Part shown: piece after piece, positions 1-7,681 of the stretch | How positions within the stretch are numbered: position 1 is the stretch's first letter | Layout of the letters: every line of letters begins with the position of its first letter | Assembly (NCBI GenBank): GCA_002747015.1 | Contig: NVXI01000001.1 | Location: forward strand, 163,836-183,381 | Direction: 5' to 3' | DNA from: Zetaproteobacteria bacterium | GTDB taxonomy: Bacteria; Pseudomonadota; Alphaproteobacteria; Micavibrionales; Micavibrionaceae | DNA: 19,546 nt | Translations under genes and position numbers: made by a program | The notes under the pieces: model-generated | Told to the model about the DNA's origin: nothing | Database searches by the model: none | The model's input: only the letters and a program-made list of their open reading frames with translations

Positions 1-827
1 CGAATAACCTCTCCACCAAAAACATAAAGCGCAACAAGAGCAAGAAGCGTCGTCATTGATGTCATTAACGTCCGCGATAACGTTTGGTTAACCGAAATGT
101 TAAACAACTCCAGCAACGGTTTTTTCTTATATTTACGTAGATTTTCACGCACTCGGTCAAACACAACAACCGTATCATTAATCGAATACCCCGCAATCAT
201 CAAAATCGCAGCAACGGTAGATAGATTAAACTCCATCTGCATAAGCGCGAATAAGCCGATGGTCGCAATAGCATCGTGCCCAAGCGCAATAATCGCCGCG
301 ACACCGAATTGCCATTCAAACCTGAACCAAATATATGTCATAATCCCCAACAACGAGAATATAATGGCATATAACCCCTTCATCTTGAGCTCTTCTCCAA
401 CTTGCGGGCCAACAAACTCAATGCGTCTATAATCTACAGTTTGCCCCTCAAACGACTCATCCAGAGTTTCGCGCACCAGTTCAATCGCAACCTCATTTGG
501 ATTACCATCGCCCTTTTGCCAATCTGATGGCTTCTTTTGTGACGGCAAACGAATCAAAAGATCATCAATCTGCCCAAACTCTTGAATGGAAATAACACCC
601 AGATCGAGATCATTAAGAATAGTCCGCAGAGCCTCAAGATTTGGTATCACAGGGGTGCGGATTTCAATCACCGTACCACCCGTAAAATCAATCCCTAGGT
701 TAAGTCCCCTTTGAAAGGTCAACCCAATAGAGCCTAAAATCAAAACAATTGAAAAAGCAAAGGCAATCATACGCATGCCAATGAAATTCACATTACAGTC
801 CTGAGGTACAAATCTTATTCCGCGCAT
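1..827 (-). CDS. secF: Protein translocase subunit SecF (3' end cut by window)
   Basis: SecF is an inner-membrane RND-type protein that works with SecD to drive late steps of Sec-dependent export using the proton gradient. The first 275 residues are visible; perhaps 30 C-terminal residues lie outside the window. Reading the minus strand, the protein starts MRGIRFVPQD, followed by a first membrane segment and the periplasmic start GIDFTGGTVIEI. The SecF signature FVGPQVGEEL lies at about residues 138-147, and the conserved membrane motif GYSINDTVVVFDRVREN at 213-229. The start ATG at 827 has a strong Shine-Dalgarno (GGGGG at 840-836) beginning right after the secD stop, only 13 nt upstream, so the two genes are almost certainly co-translated. 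Identification is very secure. Confidence 0.97.
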   Translation of the reverse strand, partial: MRGIRFVPQDCNVNFIGMRMIAFAFSIVLILGSIGLTFQRGLNLGIDFTGGTVIEIRTPVIPNLEALRTILNDLDLGVISIQEFGQIDDLLIRLPSQKKPSDWQKGDGNPNEVAIELVRETLDESFEGQTVDYRRIEFVGPQVGEELKMKGLYAIIFSLLGIMTYIWFRFEWQFGVAAIIALGHDAIATIGLFALMQMEFNLSTVAAILMIAGYSINDTVVVFDRVRENLRKYKKKPLLELFNISVNQTLSRTLMTSMTTLLALVALYVFGGEVI

Positions 828-840
828 ATCATTTACCCCC

Positions 841-2394
841 TTAAATCGGTACGGTTTTAGGGTTGGTCTTTTTAATCCAGAGCACAACCAACAAACGCGT
901 TACAAAAATAGCCGAAAAGAACGATGTCATAATTCCGACACCCAACGTTACAGAGAACCCTTTTATCGGGCCTGTACCGAATGAGAACAAAATCATCGCC
1001 GCAATCAGCGTTGTTAAATTCGAGTCAATAATGGTCGCCATTGCCCGCGAATACCCTGCATCGATAGAAGATAGCGCCGAACGCCCACGCGCAATTTCTT
1101 CGCGGATACGCTCAAAAATAAGAACATTCGCATCAACTGCCATACCAACGGTTAAAACAATACCAGCAATTCCCGGTAATGTTAATGTGGCCTGCAAACT
1201 AGAGAGTATTGCAAGGATAAGGGCAATATTAACAACCAAAGCCACATTCGCCATCAGGCCGAATAAGCCATAACCAACAAACATGAAAACAAGCACCAAG
1301 GCCAAACCAATTAAGCTGGCGATTTTGCCTGCCGCAACGGAATCAGCCCCCAAAGAAGGCCCAACAGAACGCTCCTCCACGACCTTTAAGTCCGTCGGTA
1401 ATGCACCGGCGCGTAGTAACAAGGAAAGCTCGGCGGCTTCCTGCACATCAAACCCACCTGAGATTTGCCCCTGCCCGCCACAAATGGCTTCATTAATAAC
1501 AGGTGCACTAATAACTTTCTGATCCAAAACAATCGCAAAGGGCTTGCCCACATTTTTACGTGTTACACTACAGAATTTCCGCGCGCCTGCCGCGTTCAAA
1601 CGGAAACTGACAACTGGTTGGCCATTCTGGTTAAATGATGGTTGTGCATCATCAAGCATATCACCCGCAATAATCGCATGACGTTTAACATTAATCTTAC
1701 GCATCGGCATATCAGCATATGGCAAAGAAATTTCACTTACCTTTCTTTTACCTTCACTTCCAACCAAATGAAAACCTAACTTCGCCGTTTGACCAACCAA
1801 ATCGCGCAACTGTTTAGAATCCGCGCCTGGTACTTGAATCACCACACGGTTAAGTCCTTGACGTTGTATCACTGGTTCGGTTGTCCCCATCATATCAATA
1901 CGGCGACGTACAACTTCAATCACTTGTGAAATTGTTTGATCTTGAACCTGCGTGATATAAGACTCGTCCATCATCACTGTAATTGTCGTACCAAGAGTAT
2001 CGGTAGAGACAATAAGCCGCGGATCTGTCTTACGGATCATTTTTCTGACATCTGAGGCATCCTCTGCATGTTCCAAAACAATACGTACACCCCGTTCAAT
2101 CGTGCCAATACTTTGCTTGGCAATCTTCTTTTCTTTTAGAGATGTTTTAAAGTCTTCCAAGAAAACCTCTGCGCGATCATCAAAGACAGCCTTAAGGTCA
2201 ACCTCATACAACAAATGCGCGCCACCACGTAAATCAAGCCCAAGATTTACAGTTTTCTTTGGCATCCAATTGGGTAAGCTTTCCTTCATCCATTGATGTG
2301 TTTGCGCCCCAACAAAGTTTGGAGAACTATAAGCAAATCCGTAAATACATACGAATAAAATTAGAAAAATTTTCCAGCGAGGTATTTGTATCAT
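841..2394 (-). CDS. secD: Protein translocase subunit SecD
   Basis: SecD is the larger partner of SecF in the SecDF-YajC complex, pulling exported proteins across the inner membrane from the periplasmic side. The 517-aa protein has an N-terminal membrane segment (about residues 8-24), the LGLDLRGGAHLLYEVD motif at 51-66, the P1 motif VVRRRIDMMGTTEP at 161-174, and GPSLG at 345-349. A C-terminal block of five hydrophobic segments runs from about 355 to 507. GMAVDANVLIFERIREE at 417-433 includes Asp421, which matches the Asp implicated in proton coupling in the family. Length is shorter than E. coli SecD (615 aa) but usual for alphaproteobacteria. It starts 10 nt after the yajC stop without an obvious Shine-Dalgarno, suggesting coupling to yajC translation. 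Confidence 0.98.
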   Translation of the reverse strand: MIQIPRWKIFLILFVCIYGFAYSSPNFVGAQTHQWMKESLPNWMPKKTVNLGLDLRGGAHLLYEVDLKAVFDDRAEVFLEDFKTSLKEKKIAKQSIGTIERGVRIVLEHAEDASDVRKMIRKTDPRLIVSTDTLGTTITVMMDESYITQVQDQTISQVIEVVRRRIDMMGTTEPVIQRQGLNRVVIQVPGADSKQLRDLVGQTAKLGFHLVGSEGKRKVSEISLPYADMPMRKINVKRHAIIAGDMLDDAQPSFNQNGQPVVSFRLNAAGARKFCSVTRKNVGKPFAIVLDQKVISAPVINEAICGGQGQISGGFDVQEAAELSLLLRAGALPTDLKVVEERSVGPSLGADSVAAGKIASLIGLALVLVFMFVGYGLFGLMANVALVVNIALILAILSSLQATLTLPGIAGIVLTVGMAVDANVLIFERIREEIARGRSALSSIDAGYSRAMATIIDSNLTTLIAAMILFSFGTGPIKGFSVTLGVGIMTSFFSAIFVTRLLVVLWIKKTNPKTVPI

Positions 2395-2404
2395 GATGAA
2401 TTAA

Positions 2405-2869
2405 TTACGCTTTTTTAGTATCTTTAGTCGTTTTCGTTTTGCTCTCAGCCTTTTTCTTAGACTCCGACTTTTTGGTCTCAGATTTCTTAGGCGCTGCTTT
2501 TTTCTTAGCATCATTCGCAGCAGGTTTTAACTCTGTCTTGCCTTGTATCATAGAGCGCAGAGCGGTTACTTTCGTTCCACCACCCAAATCAATCAGAACT
2601 TCTTTATCATCAATCAGCGTGTCAATCTTTCCAACAAGACCACCGCCAGTCACAATACGATCACCTTTTTTCAAATCAGAAAGCATGTCACTATGCTCCT
2701 TGAAACGACGCTGTTGAGGCATAATAAGAAGAACATAAAACAGAATAACCAAAAGAACGATCGGCCCCATATTCCAAAAGAATGCCTCCATCGCTGTTGG
2801 CGCATTCGCCAAATCAATCAATTCATCACTTGTTTCTGCAAACGCAGCATGTGCTTTAGAAATCAGCAT
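2405..2869 (-). CDS. yajC: Preprotein translocase accessory subunit YajC
   Basis: YajC is a small single-pass inner-membrane protein that associates with SecDF. From the chosen start the protein is 154 aa. A short periplasmic N terminus (MLISKAHAAFAETSDE) leads into one membrane segment (about residues 33-52, PIVLLVILFYVLLIMPQQRR). The conserved cytoplasmic part follows, with LKKGDRIVTGGGLVGKI and a hydrophobic strand pattern. The last roughly 45 residues are an unusual Lys/Ser/Thr/Glu-rich tail, making the protein longer than E. coli YajC (110 aa). An upstream in-frame ATG at 2884 would add five residues. I prefer 2869 because AGGGAG at 2881-2876 sits 6 nt before it, while the ATG at 2884 has no Shine-Dalgarno. 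It lies first in yajC-secD-secF. Confidence 0.95.
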   Translation of the reverse strand: MLISKAHAAFAETSDELIDLANAPTAMEAFFWNMGPIVLLVILFYVLLIMPQQRRFKEHSDMLSDLKKGDRIVTGGGLVGKIDTLIDDKEVLIDLGGGTKVTALRSMIQGKTELKPAANDAKKKAAPKKSETKKSESKKKAESKTKTTKDTKKA

Positions 2870-2875
2870 CAAATG

Positions 2876-2881
2876 CTCCCT
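2876..2881 (-). promoter_or_regulatory. Shine-Dalgarno deciding the yajC start
   Basis: On the minus strand AGGGAG occupies 2881-2876, 6 nt before the ATG at 2869. The alternative in-frame ATG at 2884 overlaps this motif and has only T-rich sequence upstream, so the downstream start is favoured. Confidence 0.6.
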
Positions 2882-2894
2882 CATATATAAAAAA

Positions 2895-2951
2895 TTACTT
2901 TAAGATCGCGAATATAAAGACAATCACAATAAAGGCAAGAGTTCTTCGCAT
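2895..2951 (-). CDS. Candidate 18-aa hydrophobic mini-ORF upstream of yajC
   Basis: An ATG-to-TAA frame in the 120-nt gap before yajC encodes MRRTLAFIVIVFIFAILK. Two arginines are followed by about 14 almost uninterrupted hydrophobic residues and a terminal lysine, the layout of a tiny single-span membrane peptide. Its stop is 25 nt before the yajC start and the downstream gene starts in a different frame. No convincing Shine-Dalgarno precedes the ATG. It could be a small membrane protein, an upstream ORF affecting yajC-secDF translation, or chance in an AT-rich gap. It resembles no leader peptide I can name. Existence as a translated gene is unproven. Confidence 0.25.
   Translation of the reverse strand: MRRTLAFIVIVFIFAILK
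2911..2938 (-). promoter_or_regulatory. Possible sigma70-like promoter for yajC-secD-secF
   Basis: On the minus strand TTGCCT (2938-2933), a 16-nt spacer and TATATT (2916-2911) form a plausible -35/-10 pair about 40 nt before the yajC start. It lies inside the 18-codon mini-ORF, so both cannot easily be functional on the same transcript. Such matches are common in AT-rich DNA. Confidence 0.3.
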
Positions 2952-2989
2952 TAAGATTTCAAATAATACACTCAAAACAATAGGGAATG

Positions 2990-4111
2990 CTATACACGGT
3001 CAGGGTACTTGGAGCGACCGAAGCGTCTGGATACTCGGAAATTATGAAATGCCATTAACAAAGTAAGAAACGCACCCACAGCCAAGCCACCGCTTAAGCT
3101 CCAATTAAAAATACCACGATCAATAATCGCATCCTTTGGCTCATCAGGATAATAAATAACATCGACCTCATCGCCCCGCTTATACATTGGCGAACTTGCT
3201 CCAACACTGTCTTCAAATTCAACAGAGCGACCATTTCCATCAATAAATCTGACAATAGCGTAATAAGTGTAACCACTGCTATCCGCAGAACTGTGATATT
3301 CACTTTTTATTTGTACAACTTCCGCAGGAGAACGAACCCCATTTTTCAAGCGATCAATCATATCCAGCCCCGCATAATATGTACCACCCCCAAGGCCAAA
3401 AGAGATCACCAATAATATATATCCCGCCACCACTGCATGTTTACATTGAATTTTCATGCGCTTAAGAATTTCTGATGTATCAAGCACGCGACCTTTATTT
3501 TTATTCCCACGAGATGAAGAGGTCATATTGAGCTTATTCTCACGCAAAGATCGCCATCCCTCCCTTAACTCATCACGCGGTATACCCTTGAAGAAATTCC
3601 ATATTTTATATGCAACAAAGCCAATTCCAGCGGTAATAAAAACAAAAAACATATAGTTGGCTTCAAATGTTGTTATTGCCATATGCGCAATAAACACACC
3701 GGGCAAGAAAAACACCAAACCAAATATAGGCAAAATCAGCGACGGGCGCCTAATCTTTCCGGGACTATCGGGAAACACCATCAAATTCACACGCTTACCA
3801 GGAAGCTTATTAAGCAAACCATTAGAACCCATATCACTTTGATGTTCCAACATTTTTCCATTAGGCGATGGGTATTCAAATACAGAATAATAAATCTCTC
3901 CCGCATAGCTTTTCTTACTATTCTTTTTTCCACCTGTGACACGCACAAAAGAAATACGCCCCCTCACGCGATCCGCTTTAATACGCCAATAAGCTTCGTA
4001 CGCAATCAAACCGCCGCCAATTGCCAAAAAGACAAACGCCATAATGAAATATCCAATTTGAGCCCATGCGGAAACACCATCAAAAACGATATCAAAGATT
4101 AAATCAAACAT
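2990..4111 (-). CDS. Membrane protein with two DUF3592 domains
   Basis: The function is unknown. The 373-aa protein appears to contain two copies of a DUF3592-like unit. Copy one has a membrane segment near residues 16-38, a beta-rich soluble part (about 50-115, including EIYYSVFEYPSPNGK and VNLMVFPDSPGK), then hydrophobic segments near 122-145 and 150-168. Copy two has a membrane segment near 226-246, a similar soluble part (about 262-325, including TYYAIVRFIDGNGRSVEFE and VDVIYYPDEPKDAII) and a last segment near 332-352. The paired 'V.V.YYPD/FPDSP' ends are typical of DUF3592. The start ATG at 4111 is 2 nt after the upstream stop, with GGAG at 4120-4117 overlapping that gene's end, so translation is coupled to the LysM/LytM gene. 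A gap of 120 nt separates it from yajC. Any link to cell-wall or Sec function is inferred from position only. Confidence 0.8.
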   Translation of the reverse strand: MFDLIFDIVFDGVSAWAQIGYFIMAFVFLAIGGGLIAYEAYWRIKADRVRGRISFVRVTGGKKNSKKSYAGEIYYSVFEYPSPNGKMLEHQSDMGSNGLLNKLPGKRVNLMVFPDSPGKIRRPSLILPIFGLVFFLPGVFIAHMAITTFEANYMFFVFITAGIGFVAYKIWNFFKGIPRDELREGWRSLRENKLNMTSSSRGNKNKGRVLDTSEILKRMKIQCKHAVVAGYILLVISFGLGGGTYYAGLDMIDRLKNGVRSPAEVVQIKSEYHSSADSSGYTYYAIVRFIDGNGRSVEFEDSVGASSPMYKRGDEVDVIYYPDEPKDAIIDRGIFNWSLSGGLAVGAFLTLLMAFHNFRVSRRFGRSKYPDRV

Positions 4112-4113
4112 AG

Positions 4114-5154
4114 TTACTCCATATATTTTTCTGGATTGAGAGCAGATGTCCCGCGACGTACTTCAAAATGAAGTTGCGGCGTTGACACAGATCCCGTTGA
4201 GCCTACCTTACCAAGCAAAGCCCCACGCGTTAACGTCTGCCCTCTACGCACAGACATACTATCAAGATGGCCATACGCCGTCATCCATTGACGCTCATGA
4301 CGTACCAGAACCAAATTACCAGAACCTTTAAGCGCACTCCCCGCATAAACAACAATACCGTTCTCAGCCACCCTTACAGGTGTTCCTCGTGGCGCACTAA
4401 TATTAATACCGTCATTATGTAGACCGCTTTTCTTTGCACCATAACGCGATAAAACCTTACCACGCACAGGCCGCAAAAACTTACTTGCAGCACGTTTAGG
4501 CGGCTTTTTCGTTACCTTATAAACCTTTACATTTTTTGGTTTCGTGTATCGCGGTTTATCTTGCGGCATCGGTACGCCGTCCTTAACCACCGCAGGTCTT
4601 GGTTTGACCTGTGACTGTGGCTTAACATGTGGAATAACAGTTGTATCAACAGCATCACCGTTACGGGTCAAGATTTCTCCCTTTTCTACGCTAGAGGCTT
4701 TTGCCTGCACTATTTTATGTTCAACCCCGCGCGTCTTACGGGTAGCAGACGGCAAGCGCAACACTTGCCCTGCACGAACAACATAAGGCGATTGAATATT
4801 GTTTAAACGAGAAATTTCTGAGGAATCTACACCAAACAAACGTGAAATACGGTACAAAGTATCACCCGACTGAACTTTATATTCTTGCGGCGGCGGTAGA
4901 CGTAACCTCTGCCCTTCAAAAAGTATAAACGGTGGATGCAAACGGTTCAAAACGGCAATGTCACGCATAGGAAGACGATATCTATTCGATATCCTATACA
5001 GCGTGTCACCCGTTACAACATTATGAACACCTGCACTGCCTGCTCCACTTCTTTGTCCATGATGTACGATCGGCGCAGGCGAACGTGATCCCATCCCCAA
5101 ACATGATGTCAGACATAATAACAATATCAAAAGAAGCGGTAGACGAATGTTCAT
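4114..5154 (-). CDS. LysM-LytM lipoprotein, NlpD/DipM-like amidase activator
   Basis: This is probably an envelope lipoprotein that controls peptidoglycan amidases during division, like NlpD, EnvC and DipM. From the ATG at 5154 it is 346 aa. A lipoprotein signal peptide starts MNIRLPLLLILLLCLTSC, with lipobox LTSC at 15-18 and lipidated Cys18. LysM domains lie at about 44-87 and 92-135 (each with GDTLYRIS and ending RLP). A basic, proline-rich linker and a LytM/M23 domain (226-346) follow. The M23 zinc site looks degenerate: in HNDGIN the usual Asp is Asn251, and in the usual HxH the first His is Gln327 (PQLHFE), while His246, His296 and His329 remain. That favours activator over enzyme. An upstream TTG at 5178 is in frame but would spoil the signal peptide. 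No clear Shine-Dalgarno is seen. Confidence 0.88.
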   Translation of the reverse strand: MNIRLPLLLILLLCLTSCLGMGSRSPAPIVHHGQRSGAGSAGVHNVVTGDTLYRISNRYRLPMRDIAVLNRLHPPFILFEGQRLRLPPPQEYKVQSGDTLYRISRLFGVDSSEISRLNNIQSPYVVRAGQVLRLPSATRKTRGVEHKIVQAKASSVEKGEILTRNGDAVDTTVIPHVKPQSQVKPRPAVVKDGVPMPQDKPRYTKPKNVKVYKVTKKPPKRAASKFLRPVRGKVLSRYGAKKSGLHNDGINISAPRGTPVRVAENGIVVYAGSALKGSGNLVLVRHERQWMTAYGHLDSMSVRRGQTLTRGALLGKVGSTGSVSTPQLHFEVRRGTSALNPEKYME

Positions 5155-5208
5155 GGCAATATAATACACGTATAGCAAAGCATGGTCATAATTAATTTAC
5201 AACGTCAG

Positions 5209-5880
5209 TCATCTCATTTTATCATTGGTCATATCGGGTAATAATGGAACAAAACGTACAGGTAAAATATCCTTAACAGCGTAAGCCTCTTCGCTCTCTT
5301 TCTTATAGAGTTTCAGCATTTGATTACCTGGTTCCCCCACAGGAATAATCATCCGCCCACCAACCTTAATCTGATCCAATAAAGCCTGTGGTGGTTTCTG
5401 CCGCGCCGCGGCCGTTACTATAATTTTATCAAATGGTGCTTGTGACACGCCATGCATAACAGGCCAGCCCTTCATACCATCTGCAGCAATCGCCGTGACA
5501 TTACGCAACTGTAATTGTGCGAAACGCTTTTCCGCATCAATCAAAAGATGCTTATGACGCTCAATCGTATAAACACGCCGCGCAAGATGAGATAAAACTG
5601 CGCATTGATAACCACAGCCCGTCCCGATTTCCAAAACTTTATCACGATCAGATATCTCAAGGACTTGTGTCATTATGGCGACGACAAAAGGCTGGCTAAT
5701 CGTTTGCCCTAAGCCAATAGGTAGAGCCATGTCTTCCCACGCTTGATCACGCGAATGAGACGGAACAAAGTCTTCTCGAGGAACGCGCTCAATCGCGCTT
5801 AAAACATCCGTGTCCGTAATTCCCTTATTACGAAGATCCATAATCAATCGGATACGTTTATTAATGTCTTGCGTGTTCAT
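5209..5880 (-). CDS. pcm: Protein-L-isoaspartate O-methyltransferase
   Basis: Pcm repairs damaged proteins by S-adenosylmethionine-dependent methylation of L-isoaspartyl residues, working in the cytosol. The 223-aa protein has the usual family length. Visible features are the N-terminal helical part ending in VPREDFVP (33-40), the substrate-side motif LPIGLGQTISQP (53-64), the SAM-binding motif I VLEIGTGCGYQCAVL (82-96), and the following acidic strand end VYTIER (103-108). Later motifs DKIIVTAAA and GGRMIIPVG are also seen. Its ATG at 5880 directly abuts the stop codon of the upstream DUF4153 gene, with no intervening base, implying re-initiation of translation. In many alphaproteobacteria pcm follows surE; no surE is present here. 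It ends 54 nt before the LysM/LytM lipoprotein start. Confidence 0.96.
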   Translation of the reverse strand: MNTQDINKRIRLIMDLRNKGITDTDVLSAIERVPREDFVPSHSRDQAWEDMALPIGLGQTISQPFVVAIMTQVLEISDRDKVLEIGTGCGYQCAVLSHLARRVYTIERHKHLLIDAEKRFAQLQLRNVTAIAADGMKGWPVMHGVSQAPFDKIIVTAAARQKPPQALLDQIKVGGRMIIPVGEPGNQMLKLYKKESEEAYAVKDILPVRFVPLLPDMTNDKMR

Positions 5881-7674
5881 TTATTTATCTTTCAAACGTA
5901 AGACAATATCAAAAGACATCCTGTTCAGCTCTACATTCTGATCTTTAATTTTACCATTCATGCTCTTAATAAAAATTCGTGCTTTAATTCTATCCGCCTC
6001 AAGATCAAGGATAAGAGGTTCACCATCATTAGAGTGATTTTTATTCTTATTCTGGTCAACAAACGCATTTAAATTATGTGTGAGAATAACATCATCTTCT
6101 AATTTAAAAATAAGATCACCCTGCTTATTTAAAAGAATACGTAATTCATTATTATCTTCGAAAACACCACTCGCCTTAATTTTATCGTTCGGTTTTTCAT
6201 CACGCGCGTAAACGGACTGATCGTTCAGCAAAAAGTCATAGCCATCAACCTTCAACATGCCTTTTTTCTGTACCCAAATATTGAAATTTTCATTATTATT
6301 ATTTCCTCGGTTATACTTGTTCACATATTGAAAACCAATTTGCTTGGTCATATTACCTGCATAGCAATGAGATCCATACGACAAGTATTGTTTATGCACG
6401 TCAGAAAACAAAGGAATTAACAATGCATCACGCTCTGTATTACACAAATAAGTGAGAATAGAACTGATACTCAAACGATCATCAAACGAGATATCTTCTT
6501 TTGCTTTAACCGCCTTACCATCCACAATCAAATTATTCTTGATCAGCAGACTTTCAAGTCGCGCATACTGGCTCTTACCCGAAATACTCACCCCACCCCA
6601 TGGGCCAAAAGATGCAAACACCATCAACACCACCAACATCATCGGAATGGCTTTTAAGGGTATTTTGGTAAAGCTATTACTCAGCGCAATCATCATAAAC
6701 CAGATGGCAGAAATCATCAGTAAATATCGCTGCTCTGTAATGCCGTAGGCACTTATCCGCTCCCATATCGCGTAGAAATGAAACCCGACAGGAATTAACA
6801 GTGCGGGAAAGAATATCTTGTAAAATAATTTAAGCTGTAGAGAGCCTTCCTCACGCAGAGGCCACGCAACCATATAGGTCACAATCCCTGCCCCTGCAAA
6901 GCCACTAATCAACCATGCAAGATGCCCGTTTGGAACTTCACCCGACATTACAATTTTACCGAAATAAGCATAGAGGATCAGCAAGTACACAAACACCATC
7001 GGCACAGAAATCCAATTAACGATGAACTTTAAACCCGGCGGATCTCTACAATCCTCTTCTGTAAATTCAAATGTCTTCGGCACCCAACTCAACGCATAAA
7101 CAGGCCCCAGAACAAGTGCCGCAAATGACCAGATATCACCATATATTTTACTATCTATCTTCACATCAAATAAAATATGGATGGCACCCAAAGCCGCGCT
7201 TAATCCCCCCGCAAACATGATCAGTGCCGCGTAAGACACAAAAACACCAAACCACATCATGCGATTAAAAAACCAAAAAGATAGATCATCACCACTGGTT
7301 AAATATGGTGCAATCATTAACCCCAATAACAACGCAGGCAACACAAAGATAAGGTGAATGCCCCAAACCACAGATGTTGCAAACAACACCGTAATTCCGC
7401 CTGCTATAATAAAGCTGATAATATAATGCTTTACTGCGCTCCACCCCTGACTTTCGGACATAAGTTTGGAGGTCCCAAACCAAAAATAACAACAGCCTAA
7501 AATCGCAATAACGCGCAAGAAAATCTCATCATCAAAATCGACAATGTCATGAATACTAAGGATAACGATAAAAAACAGACCAAGCGCGCACATAACCGAC
7601 AAAGGAAAACGCCGCACCGTCGCGTGTAAATCCTCCAATGGTATTAGCTTTTCAATCAATCCTCGCATGCCCAT
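5881..7674 (-). CDS. DUF4153 polytopic membrane protein
   Basis: Unknown function. The 597-aa protein has about ten to twelve hydrophobic segments in residues 20-360 and then a soluble C-terminal domain of about 230 residues. The membrane part carries sequence I associate with DUF4153, including YALSWVPK, YLLILYAYFGKI and the motif YGITEQRYLL. The C-terminal part has YARLESLLIKNNLIVDGKAVK and a beta-rich end with many Asn/Lys/Asp residues, which looks like a domain outside the membrane. The ATG at 7674 is 7 nt after the serS stop; a second ATG two codons later is also possible. An AGG overlapping the serS stop may serve as the ribosome site. The 3' end abuts pcm directly. It occupies the place between serS and pcm where surE is common in relatives. 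It has no SurE features. Confidence 0.82.
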   Translation of the reverse strand: MGMRGLIEKLIPLEDLHATVRRFPLSVMCALGLFFIVILSIHDIVDFDDEIFLRVIAILGCCYFWFGTSKLMSESQGWSAVKHYIISFIIAGGITVLFATSVVWGIHLIFVLPALLLGLMIAPYLTSGDDLSFWFFNRMMWFGVFVSYAALIMFAGGLSAALGAIHILFDVKIDSKIYGDIWSFAALVLGPVYALSWVPKTFEFTEEDCRDPPGLKFIVNWISVPMVFVYLLILYAYFGKIVMSGEVPNGHLAWLISGFAGAGIVTYMVAWPLREEGSLQLKLFYKIFFPALLIPVGFHFYAIWERISAYGITEQRYLLMISAIWFMMIALSNSFTKIPLKAIPMMLVVLMVFASFGPWGGVSISGKSQYARLESLLIKNNLIVDGKAVKAKEDISFDDRLSISSILTYLCNTERDALLIPLFSDVHKQYLSYGSHCYAGNMTKQIGFQYVNKYNRGNNNNENFNIWVQKKGMLKVDGYDFLLNDQSVYARDEKPNDKIKASGVFEDNNELRILLNKQGDLIFKLEDDVILTHNLNAFVDQNKNKNHSNDGEPLILDLEADRIKARIFIKSMNGKIKDQNVELNRMSFDIVLRLKDK

Positions 7675-7681
7675 AGGATAC

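Noticed and set aside
97..432. Open frame of 111 codons on the plus strand near the left edge
   Set aside because: It is the antisense of secF, which has clear SecF motifs on the minus strand.
5155..5178. TTG start giving an eight-residue longer LysM/LytM protein
   Set aside because: It would put extra residues ahead of a textbook lipoprotein signal peptide that begins at ATG 5154.
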